Source of the DNA: Hygrophila difformis
Lineage: Eukaryota; Streptophyta; Magnoliopsida; Lamiales; Acanthaceae
Direction: 5' to 3'
Assembly: GCA_030278955.1 (NCBI GenBank)
Contig: JAOANR010000002.1
Span: forward strand, 12,141,982-12,205,981
DNA length: 64,000 bases
Shown: positions 44,766 to 54,952 of the stretch, piece by piece
Numbering within the stretch: position 1 is the first letter of the stretch
How the letters are laid out: every line of letters starts with the position of its first letter
Notes under the pieces: model-generated
What the model was told of the DNA's origin: nothing
What the model saw: only the letters and a program-made list of their open reading frames with translations
Database searches by the model: none
Position numbers and translations under genes: made by a program

Positions 44766-45873
44766 CTATGTATTATTCTCAAGAAGGTTCGGGTTTTGAT
44801 CTTGTTCCTTGTCACCCTCTCCTTGCTGAAGGTTCATCAGGTAAATTCTCTTTTCGATCGCCTCCTCTGGCGTTCGACATCCCCTAGGCTTGTGACCAAA
44901 CTTGCCGCACTTATAGCAGGCTCCAGGCTTCGGGCACTGGCGCACCAAATGTGCATGGTTGCATCGTGGGCAACGTGGTATGAACGCACCACAGTTGTCA
45001 TCTCCTCCATTGTTGAGACCTTTATTTTCTTTCCTTCGAGATCCATTGTCTTTCCTAGAGTTGTTATTGTTGTCTTTCCAATCCTTCTTCTCAAGTCCTT
45101 GCGAGTCCTTGCTCGACTCACCATTTTCCTTACGCTTCAATTGCTGGATTCGAGCAATCGCTACAACTCAATCATATATCGTCAGCAGGTTCGTGAATTG
45201 TCCTACTACAAGTATCTCCCGGATACTAAGGTTCAGACCCATCTCGAATTTCTGAGCCTTGTCAGAGTCGGTTGGTACTAGCCTCATAGCAAATCGTACT
45301 AGCTCCTAGAATTTGGTGTAGTACTCTTGCACTATTTGCACACCTTGTCTGAGGTTGATGAATTCCTCGTACTTCGCAGTTTTGGTGCTCAGTGGGTAGA
45401 ATCTTTCTCTCAAGGCTTCCTTAAGTTCTTCCCAGGTGTAGGCTTCTTCGTCTTCCTCTGAATTTGTTTGAAAGTTTTGCCACCACTCATCGGCTTCGCC
45501 TCCTAAGTAGTAGGTCGCTACACGTATCTTCTCCTCGTCAGGGCATTTGATAGCGTTCAAAAGTTTATCAATGATACGGATCCACCCCTCTAGATTGGCA
45601 GGATTCTCTTGCCCATCATAGTGTGGTGGTTGATAAGGATTCACTAACGCTAGGTAGTTGATTCGAGCTACTGGCGGAGGTACTGTTGCTTGTGCCCTAT
45701 GCACCTCAGCATTTCCTTATGCTACAAGAACTTTCTCTATAGTTTCTATACGTTCTTCCATATTGTTGGGCACAGGAGGCACTCGTTCTCCTAGGTTCTG
45801 AGGAGTCCCATTGTTGTTGGGCATGTCAGTGTCAGTGTCGTTTGGGCTTACCTTCCTCGGTTTTCTCCTAGGT
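44766..45873 (-). pseudogene. gag of array 2, copy 1, dead
   Basis: Relic of a gag related to the one at 6263-7324. The expected start codon near 45873 reads ATT instead of ATG. Stops occur near 45719 (TAA), 45306 (TAG after EYYTKF) and about 45165 (TGA where copy 2 has CGA). The Retrotrans_gag core (VNPYQPPHYDGQENPANLEGW, YYLGGEADEWW) and two zinc motifs (CPRCNHAHLVRQC, CYKCGKFGHKPRGC) are still readable. No pol follows. It cannot make protein, so later spread of the family must have used gag from elsewhere. Confidence 0.88.
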
Positions 45874-46585
45874 GCAATTTTCTGTTATTACGCACACGAA
45901 GATGAGTTTCTAATCTAAGGAACGTTAGGGGTCAGGAAAATTTGAAAGATAGATCGGTAACGGCCGTTAATAGATGTGGGCACGCTAAATATAAGTGATC
46001 AAGATCTAGGACTAAGGCAAAGTTAGTCTTTAGCAAGCGCTCCTAAGTCAAAGTCATGTCGAATTCTAATATAGGAGTGTTTCTTAACGCCGATAATTCA
46101 CATAAAAAGAGTTAGTGCAATTATGTATGTATGCATATGCAATCCCCCAATAAAATTTAATTTATGCATGCATTTATTTATCCATGGGTTTTAGAAAAAA
46201 ATTATGCCATGGATAATTTAAAGACAAGGATAAATTATTTGGACCACTATATTGGGCCAAAAATAATAAATCTTTGGGCTAAAGAAAAATATTGGGCTAA
46301 GTAAAAATTTTGGGCTAAAAATTTTTGGGCTAAAAAATTTAGGATTTTAATAATAAGTAAAATGATTGGGCCAAAAACTTGGGCTCAAAATAATAATGAT
46401 AGTTAAAAATAATGGTTTTAAAAGTAATACTAGTTTTTAAAATAATAGTTTAAAAATAATAATACTAGCTTTAAAAATATTCCGGGCTCTTTAAAATAAT
46501 AGCTTTAAAATATTCCGGGCTCTTTAAAATAATAGCTTTAAAATATTCCGGGATCTTTAAAATATTCCAGGCCCTGATACCACTC
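45874..46585 (-). other. 5' leader, PBS-adjacent repeats and decayed primer site
   Basis: Rich in TTGGGCTAAA and TTGGGCC blocks (46240-46400). Three direct copies of a roughly 35-base unit (TATTCCGGGCTCTTTAAAAT...) sit at about 46476-46570, next to the primer site (46570-46582, sense TGGTATCAGGGCC, one change from the usual sequence). Confidence 0.7.
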
Positions 46586-47255
46586 TGTAGCACCCCGGAT
46601 TTGATCACCCAGGCCGGGATGCCACCGCCACACCTCCCTAGCAAGACACAACTTCTTCGAGCTTGCTAGAGAGATGCAAGGCTATGATTTTTCAGAATTT
46701 AAAAATATTTCAAACAGCCCATTTATAAATATATAGAAAACCATTACATAGTATTATCTAAGTTGCAGCGGAATGTAATATTTAAATATAGATATAGCAA
46801 CAGAAATATAAATAGGGCCAACACGGCCAAATCACGGGTTATACAGGCCCGTTATGCGAGTCGTGTATAAAAACGAGAGTAAACGTTCCCAAAATCCCAA
46901 TGCATGCTATGCTCATGTGTAAGCCTCATACTCTGAAAAGAAAAAGAGAGCAACGGTTTTGTCAGCATAAACATGCTGAGTAAGTTAACTCCAAGCATAC
47001 AATAATGGGGTTTCAAAGTCTTTAATTATTTAAGAAAGAATTGACTTACATTTAGCACGATTGTATGCTCTATATAAATTAGCGCAACTAAATAATGTAA
47101 TTTAATTGTATAAATCAAAGGTATGAATCCCAAATGATCTCAGATATAACTTTCAAGGCGATTAAATAATTTGACATAAACTAAACACAATTTAACAAGT
47201 ATTTAATTAAATCTCTTATAAATTTCTCGTTTCATTTCTTTTAAAGGTCACCATT

Positions 47256-47430
47256 CGCTAGGGCTCTTATGTCCGCTAGCCGTACACTTGGGCTCGTACG
47301 TCCACAAGCATCATGGTCAATATTTTACTAGGATTATCACATCCGCTAGCCATACGATCAATATTTCCGCTAGGGCTCTTACGTCCACTAGACATACACT
47401 TGGGCGTATATGTCCAGAAGCCCTAGACAA
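47256..47430 (-). repeat. Tandem hairpin units in the array 2 LTR
   Basis: Five units with alternating stems: CTAG/CTAG (units near 47258, 47330, 47371) and CTTG/CAAG or a variant (near 47287, 47400). Middles of the type GGCTCTTACGTCC recur. The unit sequences differ from those in other LTRs at the same relative place. Confidence 0.65.
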
Positions 47431-49123
47431 AATTGATAGTATCCAGCTTAGTCATAAACCGAAATGTTTCAAAAGAATTTTCGTCTCTTGTTTACAAAGA
47501 CCGATTTCAAAGATAGGGTTTTGCAGTGTCGTTGTTCACGCCTTCTTCATTTTAAGATTCATCTCACGATCAATTGATTCAAAATTTTCACAGTAGTTCA
47601 AGAACATTCTAACGAACAACTTTCATGTTTCGAGTATTTCGAAATTAGGTGAGGAAGCAAGTGAAATGTTACAATATTTGCAAAACATAAAATATGTCCA
47701 CTTTTCTAAAACTGCGCACTGATTTTCAAAAGCGTTTTCGACATAGCAAACGACCTCCAAAAATTATAAAATTTTACAGGCACTTACAAGACACCAAAAT
47801 AAACAAGTTTCATTAGAGGCATTTTATGCAAAATCATTACAGTCAGATTAATGCATCAAATTCGGATTCAAAATCTGTCGACTTTTACTTCAAGAACACA
47901 ATCTGTTCAAATCAAGTTTTGACTATACAAATGCACGAAACTTTACAGGCATAATTTTAAGACAATTTTCTACAACTTTTATGTTTACACGAAAGATTAG
48001 TTTTGACCACAATTGATAGAAAAATGCACATCAAGTTTGACTATATACACTGTCATGATTTTCGAAAAATCATGCAATACAGAAAATGTCCGACGCGTTT
48101 TGAGATATCAAATCTTGATGAAACTTTATGAAATTTTACGGAGGTATTCACGACTCGTAGATCTAAAAATTTCATGTTTAACACAAGTCCCAATTCATCC
48201 TAGATCAGAGGTCAAAATGGCTAACAAGATCGAAAGTCAAATCTGTCAAAGTTCTAAGTTCGAAAAAAAATATGCTGAAGTGTTCAGATTCGGTTTTTGG
48301 GCATCAAACCTTAATTAAAAATTACGAAAATTTTACAGCGTGTAGATCTATGCCTTAGGAACAATTTTTATGTTTTGAGTTTTTTCGTTTGAAGATTTTA
48401 AGGGTCTGAAAAATTCATCCAAAAACGCTGCGCGTGTGTAAATCTCTTGTTGAAAGATTCTATTAAGTTTTCGTTAGATCTTCATGTTCGGGATAAATTT
48501 TAGCCACCAAAACCGTAGTAAGGATTAACTTACATGATATGAGTTCTAAACAGTCCTTTGGTCGTCCGGAATCTACGGATCGTCACGAACGGATCTCCTC
48601 AACACGATTCTTCCTCCTTTGGCCACGAATCGGAATCGGAAGTAAAAATCTAGGGTTAGATCGAACTTTCGGGTTCGAAAAGATGAAAGAAAGCTTAACA
48701 AATTCTTACTAACAATCTGGAAACCTCAAATCCTTGTTCTCCACGCCTCCTTGGTCGGATTTCGTCGCCGGAAAGTGATCGGAAGGCAAGAACTTGGTGG
48801 TTTTGCGTTTTGGAAGAAGTTTTGAGAGAATATGGGTGTTGGAGGCTGCTAGGGTTTGTGGAGGACGAAAATAATGAGTCCCAAGACTCCACAATCCATC
48901 CATATACTCCTTCCCTCGATCGAGATTGACTTACCAAAGTTGGGGGTCGAAAATAAGGTAAGAAATTGTCGAAAACTGAAAGTTGATCGCACACTGTGAT
49001 GCGGCGCGGTGGTGGTGCATTTTTCATCAAAACCGCACGGAGACCGCGCGGTTCCGGCCTGGGCTGCGGTCTGAGCCGGGACGTGTGATCCGTCGGGCCT
49101 TTCCTCATCTCTTTTGGGTTTCT

Positions 49124-49128
49124 ATCCT
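49124..49128. repeat. Target site duplication ATCCT, left copy
   Basis: Matches 50485-50489. Removal of the segment between restores the LTR sequence seen at 43978-44000. Confidence 0.85.
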
Positions 49129-50484
49129 TGGCGTAGTCGCCAGAACCAATAGATTAATTATCCCAATAATCTCCGAAGGACCAGTTTCCAAACAAAAGGC
49201 CAAGAAATTTGCTGATGCACTGTATAAATTTTTCTTGCAGGAAACAGATAACTTGGAACCCCAAGAAGCCCAAAAACTGCAAATAATGATCTGGATAGAT
49301 CAAGACCGGACAAGCCCGGAATCCATTAACATGGATTCCCCATTTCGGAATTAAATAAAGATGAAAGAAGGCCTTAAGATGCACAAGGAAAGCCCAACAA
49401 GCATGAAGAGGCCCATATAGGAGCTCGTTGGAAAAGTGGCCGGAGATCAGCCGGAACCACCACCGGACATCGGACAATATATTTTGTAATAGTGTAGAAA
49501 ATAAGAACATGCGAAAATTGACTAAGGCATTGGAACCAATGCGGAATAACCAATGCGGTTTAAACCGCATCGATGCGGTATGGTTTAATACCGCAGCACC
49601 CTCCATGCCTTAGTATTTATTTTCCCTAGCTCCCTCAATGGGGTATTAGCCAATTCGGTATTCCCATAAACCGAATTGACTAATTCGCATCAGTTATTAT
49701 TATTATTTTAAGTTCCCAATGCGGTTTCAGTGTTCAATTCGGTATAAATCGAATTGCCTCACTAAACCGCATCGCCCTAGTATTATTATTATTTTATTGT
49801 GTAAGTGCTCAATGCGGTATTGATGTGCAGTTCGGTATAAACCGAATTACTACCTTTAAACCGCATTGACCTATTTCCCTTTGTAATAGATAGGTTCCGA
49901 GAGTCCAATGCGGTCTTTTACCTTCAATGCGGTTTATACCGCATCAATGCGATATAAACCGCATCACTCTCCCCTAAACCGCATTTGGCCCAATTTTGAT
50001 GTATTCATTTCTCTTGTTTCCTAAGGGGTTTGTCCTATAAATATGTCCTCCCCCTTCCTTTGTAAACAACTTTTCTTATTATTGAAATCCATTCTCATAA
50101 TTTCAAAGTTCACAACCGAGAGCACTCTTTCAAAAGTGTTCTCCCCCATCCGTGTTTGTCTTGAACTTGTGTTCATTTCCCTCACACCATCAAGTTGGAA
50201 ATTTGCTCGATGGATTGTCAATGAATGATGCACTTGAAGGAAGCCATTTGTCTCGAGTTCGTCTCATTTCCCTTGGCAAGTTCGGGTCCCCTTCATTCAT
50301 AAGCTTCCTTATCTCTTATCTTAAAATTTAGTTTCATCATCTTGTGTTATATTCATCCATCGTGTGTGTTCTTGTTTCTTCATCAATCTCACATCTCTAT
50401 CCTTCTAATCATCATTTTAACTAACCCTAAAATTCCTTAACCTTAATCCGGATATTGTCACTAAAAAAGTCTCGATCTACGGCA
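49129..50484 (+). repeat. Solo LTR, CRM/Reina-like, nested in the array 2 LTR
   Basis: 1356 bases, TGGCGTAG...CTACGGCA, between perfect ATCCT duplications. The first 215 bases hold an open frame ending ISEGPVSKQKAKKFADALYKF, which resembles the tail of chromovirus pol proteins that reads into the 3' LTR. Next come a cluster of AATGCGGT/AATTCGGT palindromes (49550-49985) and a TATA box at 50036-50044. No internal region remains. Confidence 0.8.
50036..50044 (+). promoter_or_regulatory. TATA box of the nested solo LTR
   Basis: TATAAATAT, just downstream of the palindrome cluster, which therefore lies in U3. Confidence 0.65.
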
Positions 50485-50489
50485 ATCCT
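50485..50489. repeat. Target site duplication ATCCT, right copy
   Basis: Follows CTACGGCA and matches 49124-49128. Confidence 0.85.
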
Positions 50490-50929
50490 CCTACGTTTTC
50501 ATGCTCAAATTTTTAGGTCATTCTTGTATTACGATTTCTGTCCTAAATTTATTTCGACTTATATTGATTTCGTATTTGAAATCTCGAATCCATCGAGTTT
50601 GGATTCGTCGGCTTCGAATCCATAGACCTTCGATTCCCGCGCAATGATTTATTTATTTAAATGATTTTTGACTTCACTGTTCTTGGAATTAAAATTCTTT
50701 TCTTTCTTGAATTTAATTCCAATTCTTTTGACTCGATTCATGGAATGTCTTCGGGCTTCCTTTCCCTCTTTTATTCCATTTTGAATTTTTGAATCTATCG
50801 GCGTTTCATTTCCGAGCAATAATTTATTGTGGTAAATTATTTTCTTCTTCTCGGAGATATTTCGACCTTGATCGGATTAAGAAACTAATTTTATTCCTTT
50901 GGACGCCGATAAAAATCTCGGGTATTACA

Positions 50930-51269
50930 GTTTACCCCTCTTAAGAATCAACTTCGTCCCCGAAGTTGAGTGTTAGCTTTTCGCGAGCGTAGAACTAAGG
51001 TTCTATCGTTCATTTCGTTCATTTCTATATTGCGCTATTGTATTATTGCCTTATCATATGTTATTGTGTGATATTGTTTCTATTATTTTATTATATCGTT
51101 TGACTGAACCCAAAATTGAAATTTCCAAGTTTCCTACGTATCTAGTGAAGGGATCAAGTCATTACGTAGTTCAAAATAATTTGAATTTATTTATTTAATG
51201 ATTTGGGAAACATAATATTCGGGTTGTTATATCCTCCCCCTTAAGATTACAGTTATTCCCCATAACTGC
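50930..51269 (-). other. 3' untranslated region of array 2, copy 2
   Basis: Copy of 44429-44765 with a short polypurine tract. Hairpins at 50949-50968 and 51250-51268 (one loop base deleted). The conserved block begins at 51101. Confidence 0.65.
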
Positions 51270-51833
51270 CTATGTATTATTCTCAAGAAGGTTCGGGTTT
51301 TGATCTTGTTCCTTGTCACCCTCTCCTTGCTGAAGGTTCATCAGGTCCATTCTCTTTTCGATCGCCTCCTCTGGCGTTCGACATCCCCTAGCCTTGTGAC
51401 CAAAGTTTCCGCATTTATAGCAGGCTCCAGGCTTCGGGCACTGGCGCACCAAATGTGCATGGTCGCATCGTGGGCAGCGTGGTATGAACGCACCACGGTT
51501 GTCATCTCCTCCGTTGTTGAGACCTTTATTTTCTTTCCTTCGAGATCCATTGTCTTTCCTAGAGTTGTTATTGTTGTCTTTCCGATCCTTCTTCTCAAAT
51601 CCTTGCGAGTCCTTGCTCGACTCACCATTTTCCTTACGCTTCAATTGCTGGATTCGAGCAATCGCTACAGCTCGATCATATATCGTCAGCAGGTTCGTGA
51701 ATTGTCCTACTGCATGTATCTCCCGGATACTAAGGTTCAGACCCATCTCGAATTTCTGAGCCTTTTCAGAGTCGGTTGGTACTAGCCTCATAGCAAATCG
51801 TACTAGCTCCTAGAATTTGGTGTAGTACTCTTG
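51270..51833 (-). pseudogene. gag of array 2, copy 2, truncated and dead
   Basis: C-terminal part of the same gag: RLVPTDSEKAQKFEMGLNLSIREI, then a basic hydrophilic linker and zinc motifs CPRCDHAHLVRQC and CYKCGNFGHKARGC. It carries the same TAG (near 51808) as copy 1 at 45306. It is cut off at 51833, inside the EYYTKF region, by the start of the chromovirus sequence. Unlike copy 1 it keeps CGA in DRAVAIAR. Confidence 0.85.
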
Positions 51834-53247
51834 CTATCTGAGCCAAACTTGTTGGTGCAATAGGATTACTCTCCATATTTCTATGTTTTATGTGGTATTT
51901 CTTCTTGTTTGAAAAATCTAGAAAAATCCTAAAAATAACTTGTAACTCTCGGCCATACCATATTTCTTCATATCTTGTTTGTTGTTGATGTTAGTCTTAT
52001 TGTTCTAATCTCATGTGTGAATGTGCTTGCATGACTATTTGAGTTTATTGGATTAAATAAGATCATTAAGAGCAAACAGTGAAGGGTTTTGTGGGTTTGG
52101 GAGTGTGAGGCCTTATTTTGTGGGTTGAATTGTACATACCGTGTTCTTGGTGTGTTCATCCAAAATCCAAAGTGTTCTAGCAAGACTTGATATAATAGTA
52201 TAGTTTGGGTTTGCATGGGAAAGGCTAGTATATGTAGCCGTGATCATTAAATGTCCAATCATATATAAATTCGGCACCTTGTTTAGTGTGAGGATATTGT
52301 AAGAAATCCAATGCATTTAATTCTCCAAGGAGGTACCAGACATTCAACCGAAAAAGGAGGAAGAAAGTCAAATTTTGCGGGCCATCCAATTCGAACTCAA
52401 TTCGTTCTATACCCTTCCAATTCGGTATATACCGCATTGCTTGGCACAAACCGCATTGATTCTCCTACTGAAGAAAAATTGCCAAGGCTCAACACTCAAT
52501 TCGGTATTAAGCATCAATTCGGTATTCCCTAAACCGAATTGCATCTAAACCGAATTGCCTGAAGAAATTGTGCATCAAGTACCAAGCCATCAATTCGGTT
52601 TATGGGTGAGATATAAACCGCATTGAAGACCCCTAAACCGCATTGCCTCCACTAAAACCGCATCGATTGGCACTAGAATTTTCAAGTGTTGTGGTGCAAA
52701 TCTGTATCCATTATTATTTTCTCCTTCTACATATTTGAGTGTTTTGAGTGAATTTACAATAAAGTGAATATCGGATTGGCACAATTTGAAACCTAGCCCG
52801 AGAAGCCACTTGAGTACTTGTACAATAAAGTGGATATCGTGACTGGCATTTTGTGAAACCTAGCCCGAGAAGTCATTTGAGTAAATTGGGTTTTAATTCT
52901 CGAGTGCATTTTCTTGTGAGCTTTATTTTTCCACTTCTAAATTGGGACAAATATCACTGCTCTTTGCTTGCAATATCTGTTTAAGACTGTGAACTTGATC
53001 AGACTACAGTACATACATACATTTCTATCTGTTCTTTGATTGAGTCGAAAAGTTCATTTGACTCTTGAGCTGTGCGTACAAAATATCTGTTTGTACTTCA
53101 CATGCATCTGATTGAACTATTTGAGCAGGGGACGAACTGAAGTGGTATTGAGGACCCAGACTGAGTGCAAATTTGAGAAGTTCCCTCTACATATTTCAGC
53201 ACTTATTTTCTGACCTACATTATATCTATATTATTTTTCTGTGAGTC
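51834..53247 (+). other. 5' leader of the chromovirus
   Basis: Non-coding. Contains palindromic AATTCGGT/AATGCGGT words (52385-52680) like those in the solo LTR at 49129-50484, a duplicated block near 52760 and 52820 (ACAATAAAGTG...GAAACCTAGCCCGAGAAG), and the CTTTGATTGAGTCGAA block shared with the element at 31018. Confidence 0.6.
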
Positions 53248-54448
53248 ATGGCAGGAAACACAGAGCCAAATTTGACTGACATCATGGAGATGCTCCGAAC
53301 AATGAGCGAGAGTACTGTTAGAAGGGCTGATTTCGAAACCCTTAAGCAAACTCTTGATGCTAATGTTTCAAATATCTCTGCTGTAAATGAGCGCATTGAT
53401 AATCTAAGCAATGAATTTGCAGGGTGCATGAAATTACAAGACGAGGCTTTGGCACAACGATTGATGCAACGAGTTCAACGCAGGCTGGAAGATGCGTTTT
53501 ATCATCCTTCCGCCTCCGGACAAAATGAAGCATCTGGAAGCAATAGCCACGTCCAGGAAACCGACATGGCTGAAGCAGAAGAGGCTCTAGCTGAAAGAGA
53601 AGACGAACAGGTCGCGATCGGAACATTTGATCAACGACAAGGACCACGTGCTCAAAGGCCACCTCCGATGGCACCAAACCACCCTCCTCCAGTCGATGAG
53701 GGATTGCGCATCAATGATCCCTTGGCCATGCCTCCACCACCTATGCCAAACAGACCCCGAAATGCACCAGCAATAAACAGAGATGATCCATATGACGTGG
53801 ACGACAATCTGCAATGCATTAAGTTCACCATTCCTAACTTCAGAGGAACCGGTGATCCTAATGAATTTCATGATTGGAAGAACACCATGGAGATGATTTA
53901 CAACTGTCACAATTACTCTGACTTCAAAAAGATTCAATTGGCAGTTCAGGAATTCAAGGATTATGCCCAGCTCTGGTGGCAAAAGTTCACAATTGATCAT
54001 CACAATGCCGGACAGCCCCAAATCACTGACTGGGAATATTTTCTGCAACTCATGGAGAGAAGATTCGTGCCGCCTACCTTGGTTGATTCGACCACCTGTG
54101 CGGACAGAGAGATCCAAAAACCCCCAGCCTACACCATCGCCGGTTCGTGATGAGGGAGGTTACAAGCCTAAAAGGTTTGAATTGGGAAAGAACTTCAGGG
54201 AGTACAACCGAGAAGATAGAAACAGGAACCAAGGCCGAGAACAACATCCACCCGCCAAGGACAAAAGAGAAATCACTTGTTGGAAATGCGGCAAGAAAGG
54301 CCATTATGCCAATGAATGCAATAATCCAAGACGAGTGGCGATACTCAATACTGGCGAAGAGAAAAGACCAGTGATCGAGGTTGAACCAGGAGTGTTCAGA
54401 GTTGTTGATTCAGAAGAAGAGGATGACTGTGATGAAGATTTGAGATGA
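53248..54448 (+). pseudogene. gag of the chromovirus, with internal deletion
   Basis: Gag polyprotein relic starting at ATG 53248 (MAGNTEPNLTDIMEML). It has an N-terminal helical, acidic part and a Pro-rich linker (RPPPMAPNHPPPVDEG). The Retrotrans_gag core is at about residues 190-290 (FTIPNFRGTGDPNEFHDW, NYSDFKKIQLAVQEFKDYAQLWW, LMERRFVPPTL). Directly after that the second half of the core is missing and the frame shifts near 54080. The CCHC knuckle CWKCGKKGHYANEC (about 54277-54318) is in the other frame. A TGA at 54446-54448 ends that frame. Confidence 0.85.
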
Positions 54449-54520
54449 TATCAAATTGATGAACCAGTCAATCCAGAAGTCGATGAGGACAATGAAGAGG
54501 ACGTAAATCTGCTAGTAGCA

Positions 54521-54952
54521 ATGAGAGCCTTAAATGCTGACAGAGAGCCGGAAGTATCACCCAACGAACAAAGGGAGAATCTCTTCCATTGTCGTTGCAC
54601 TATTCAGGGCAATAATGCCACTGTCGTTGTTGATAACGGAAGCTGCACTAATATTGTTAGTTTATATACTGTGCGCAGATTGCAGCTGCCGACAGAGGAG
54701 CATTCTAGTCCCTATTTACTGCACTGGATGAACAACAGTGGCAAGACCAAGGTCTCCCAACAGGCATGGGTCCCTATCACGAAGGGCACCTACTCGGAAA
54801 GAGTATTATGTGATGTCGTTCCCATGAACGCATGTCACGTTTTGCTTGGAAGACCGTGGCTTTATGATAAGGATGCCACTTACCGCGGAAAATCCAATGT
54901 TTTATATTTTAAACATGGACAAAAAAATATATGTTTAAACCTTTATCTGTAA
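54521..54952 (+). pseudogene. Retropepsin-like protease of the chromovirus, active site changed
   Basis: Homologue of the protease at 36083: LFHCRCTIQGNNATVVVDNGSC, then CDVVPMNACHVLLGRPWLYDKD. The catalytic triplet DSG reads DNG here (near 54632), a change expected to impair catalysis. The frame is the same as that of the zinc knuckle upstream, with a stop between. It ends by frameshift near 54930, after which the next domain continues in another frame. Confidence 0.8.

Larger units (their letters stand above)
46586..50929 (-). repeat. Full LTR of array 2, split by a solo LTR
   Basis: Starts TGTAGCACCCC and ends GGGTATTACA; about 2.98 kb without the insertion. TAGCAAG/CTTGCTA stem-loop near the start, CAGCAT/ATGCTG stem-loop at 46963-46978, hairpin units at 47256-47430, degenerate repeats at about 47570-48400. 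Confidence 0.9.
43766..51833 (-). mobile_element. Second tandem gag-only array: partial LTR-INT-LTR-partial INT
   Basis: A sister family to the first array. A truncated LTR (43766-44428), a full internal region (44429-46585), a full LTR (46586-50929, with a 1356-base insertion) and a truncated internal region (50930-51833) follow one another. The gag copies lie 6504 bases apart, about 5.1 kb without the inserted solo LTR. Both gag copies are dead and share the same TAG. No flanking duplication could be matched because both ends are truncated. Confidence 0.85.
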
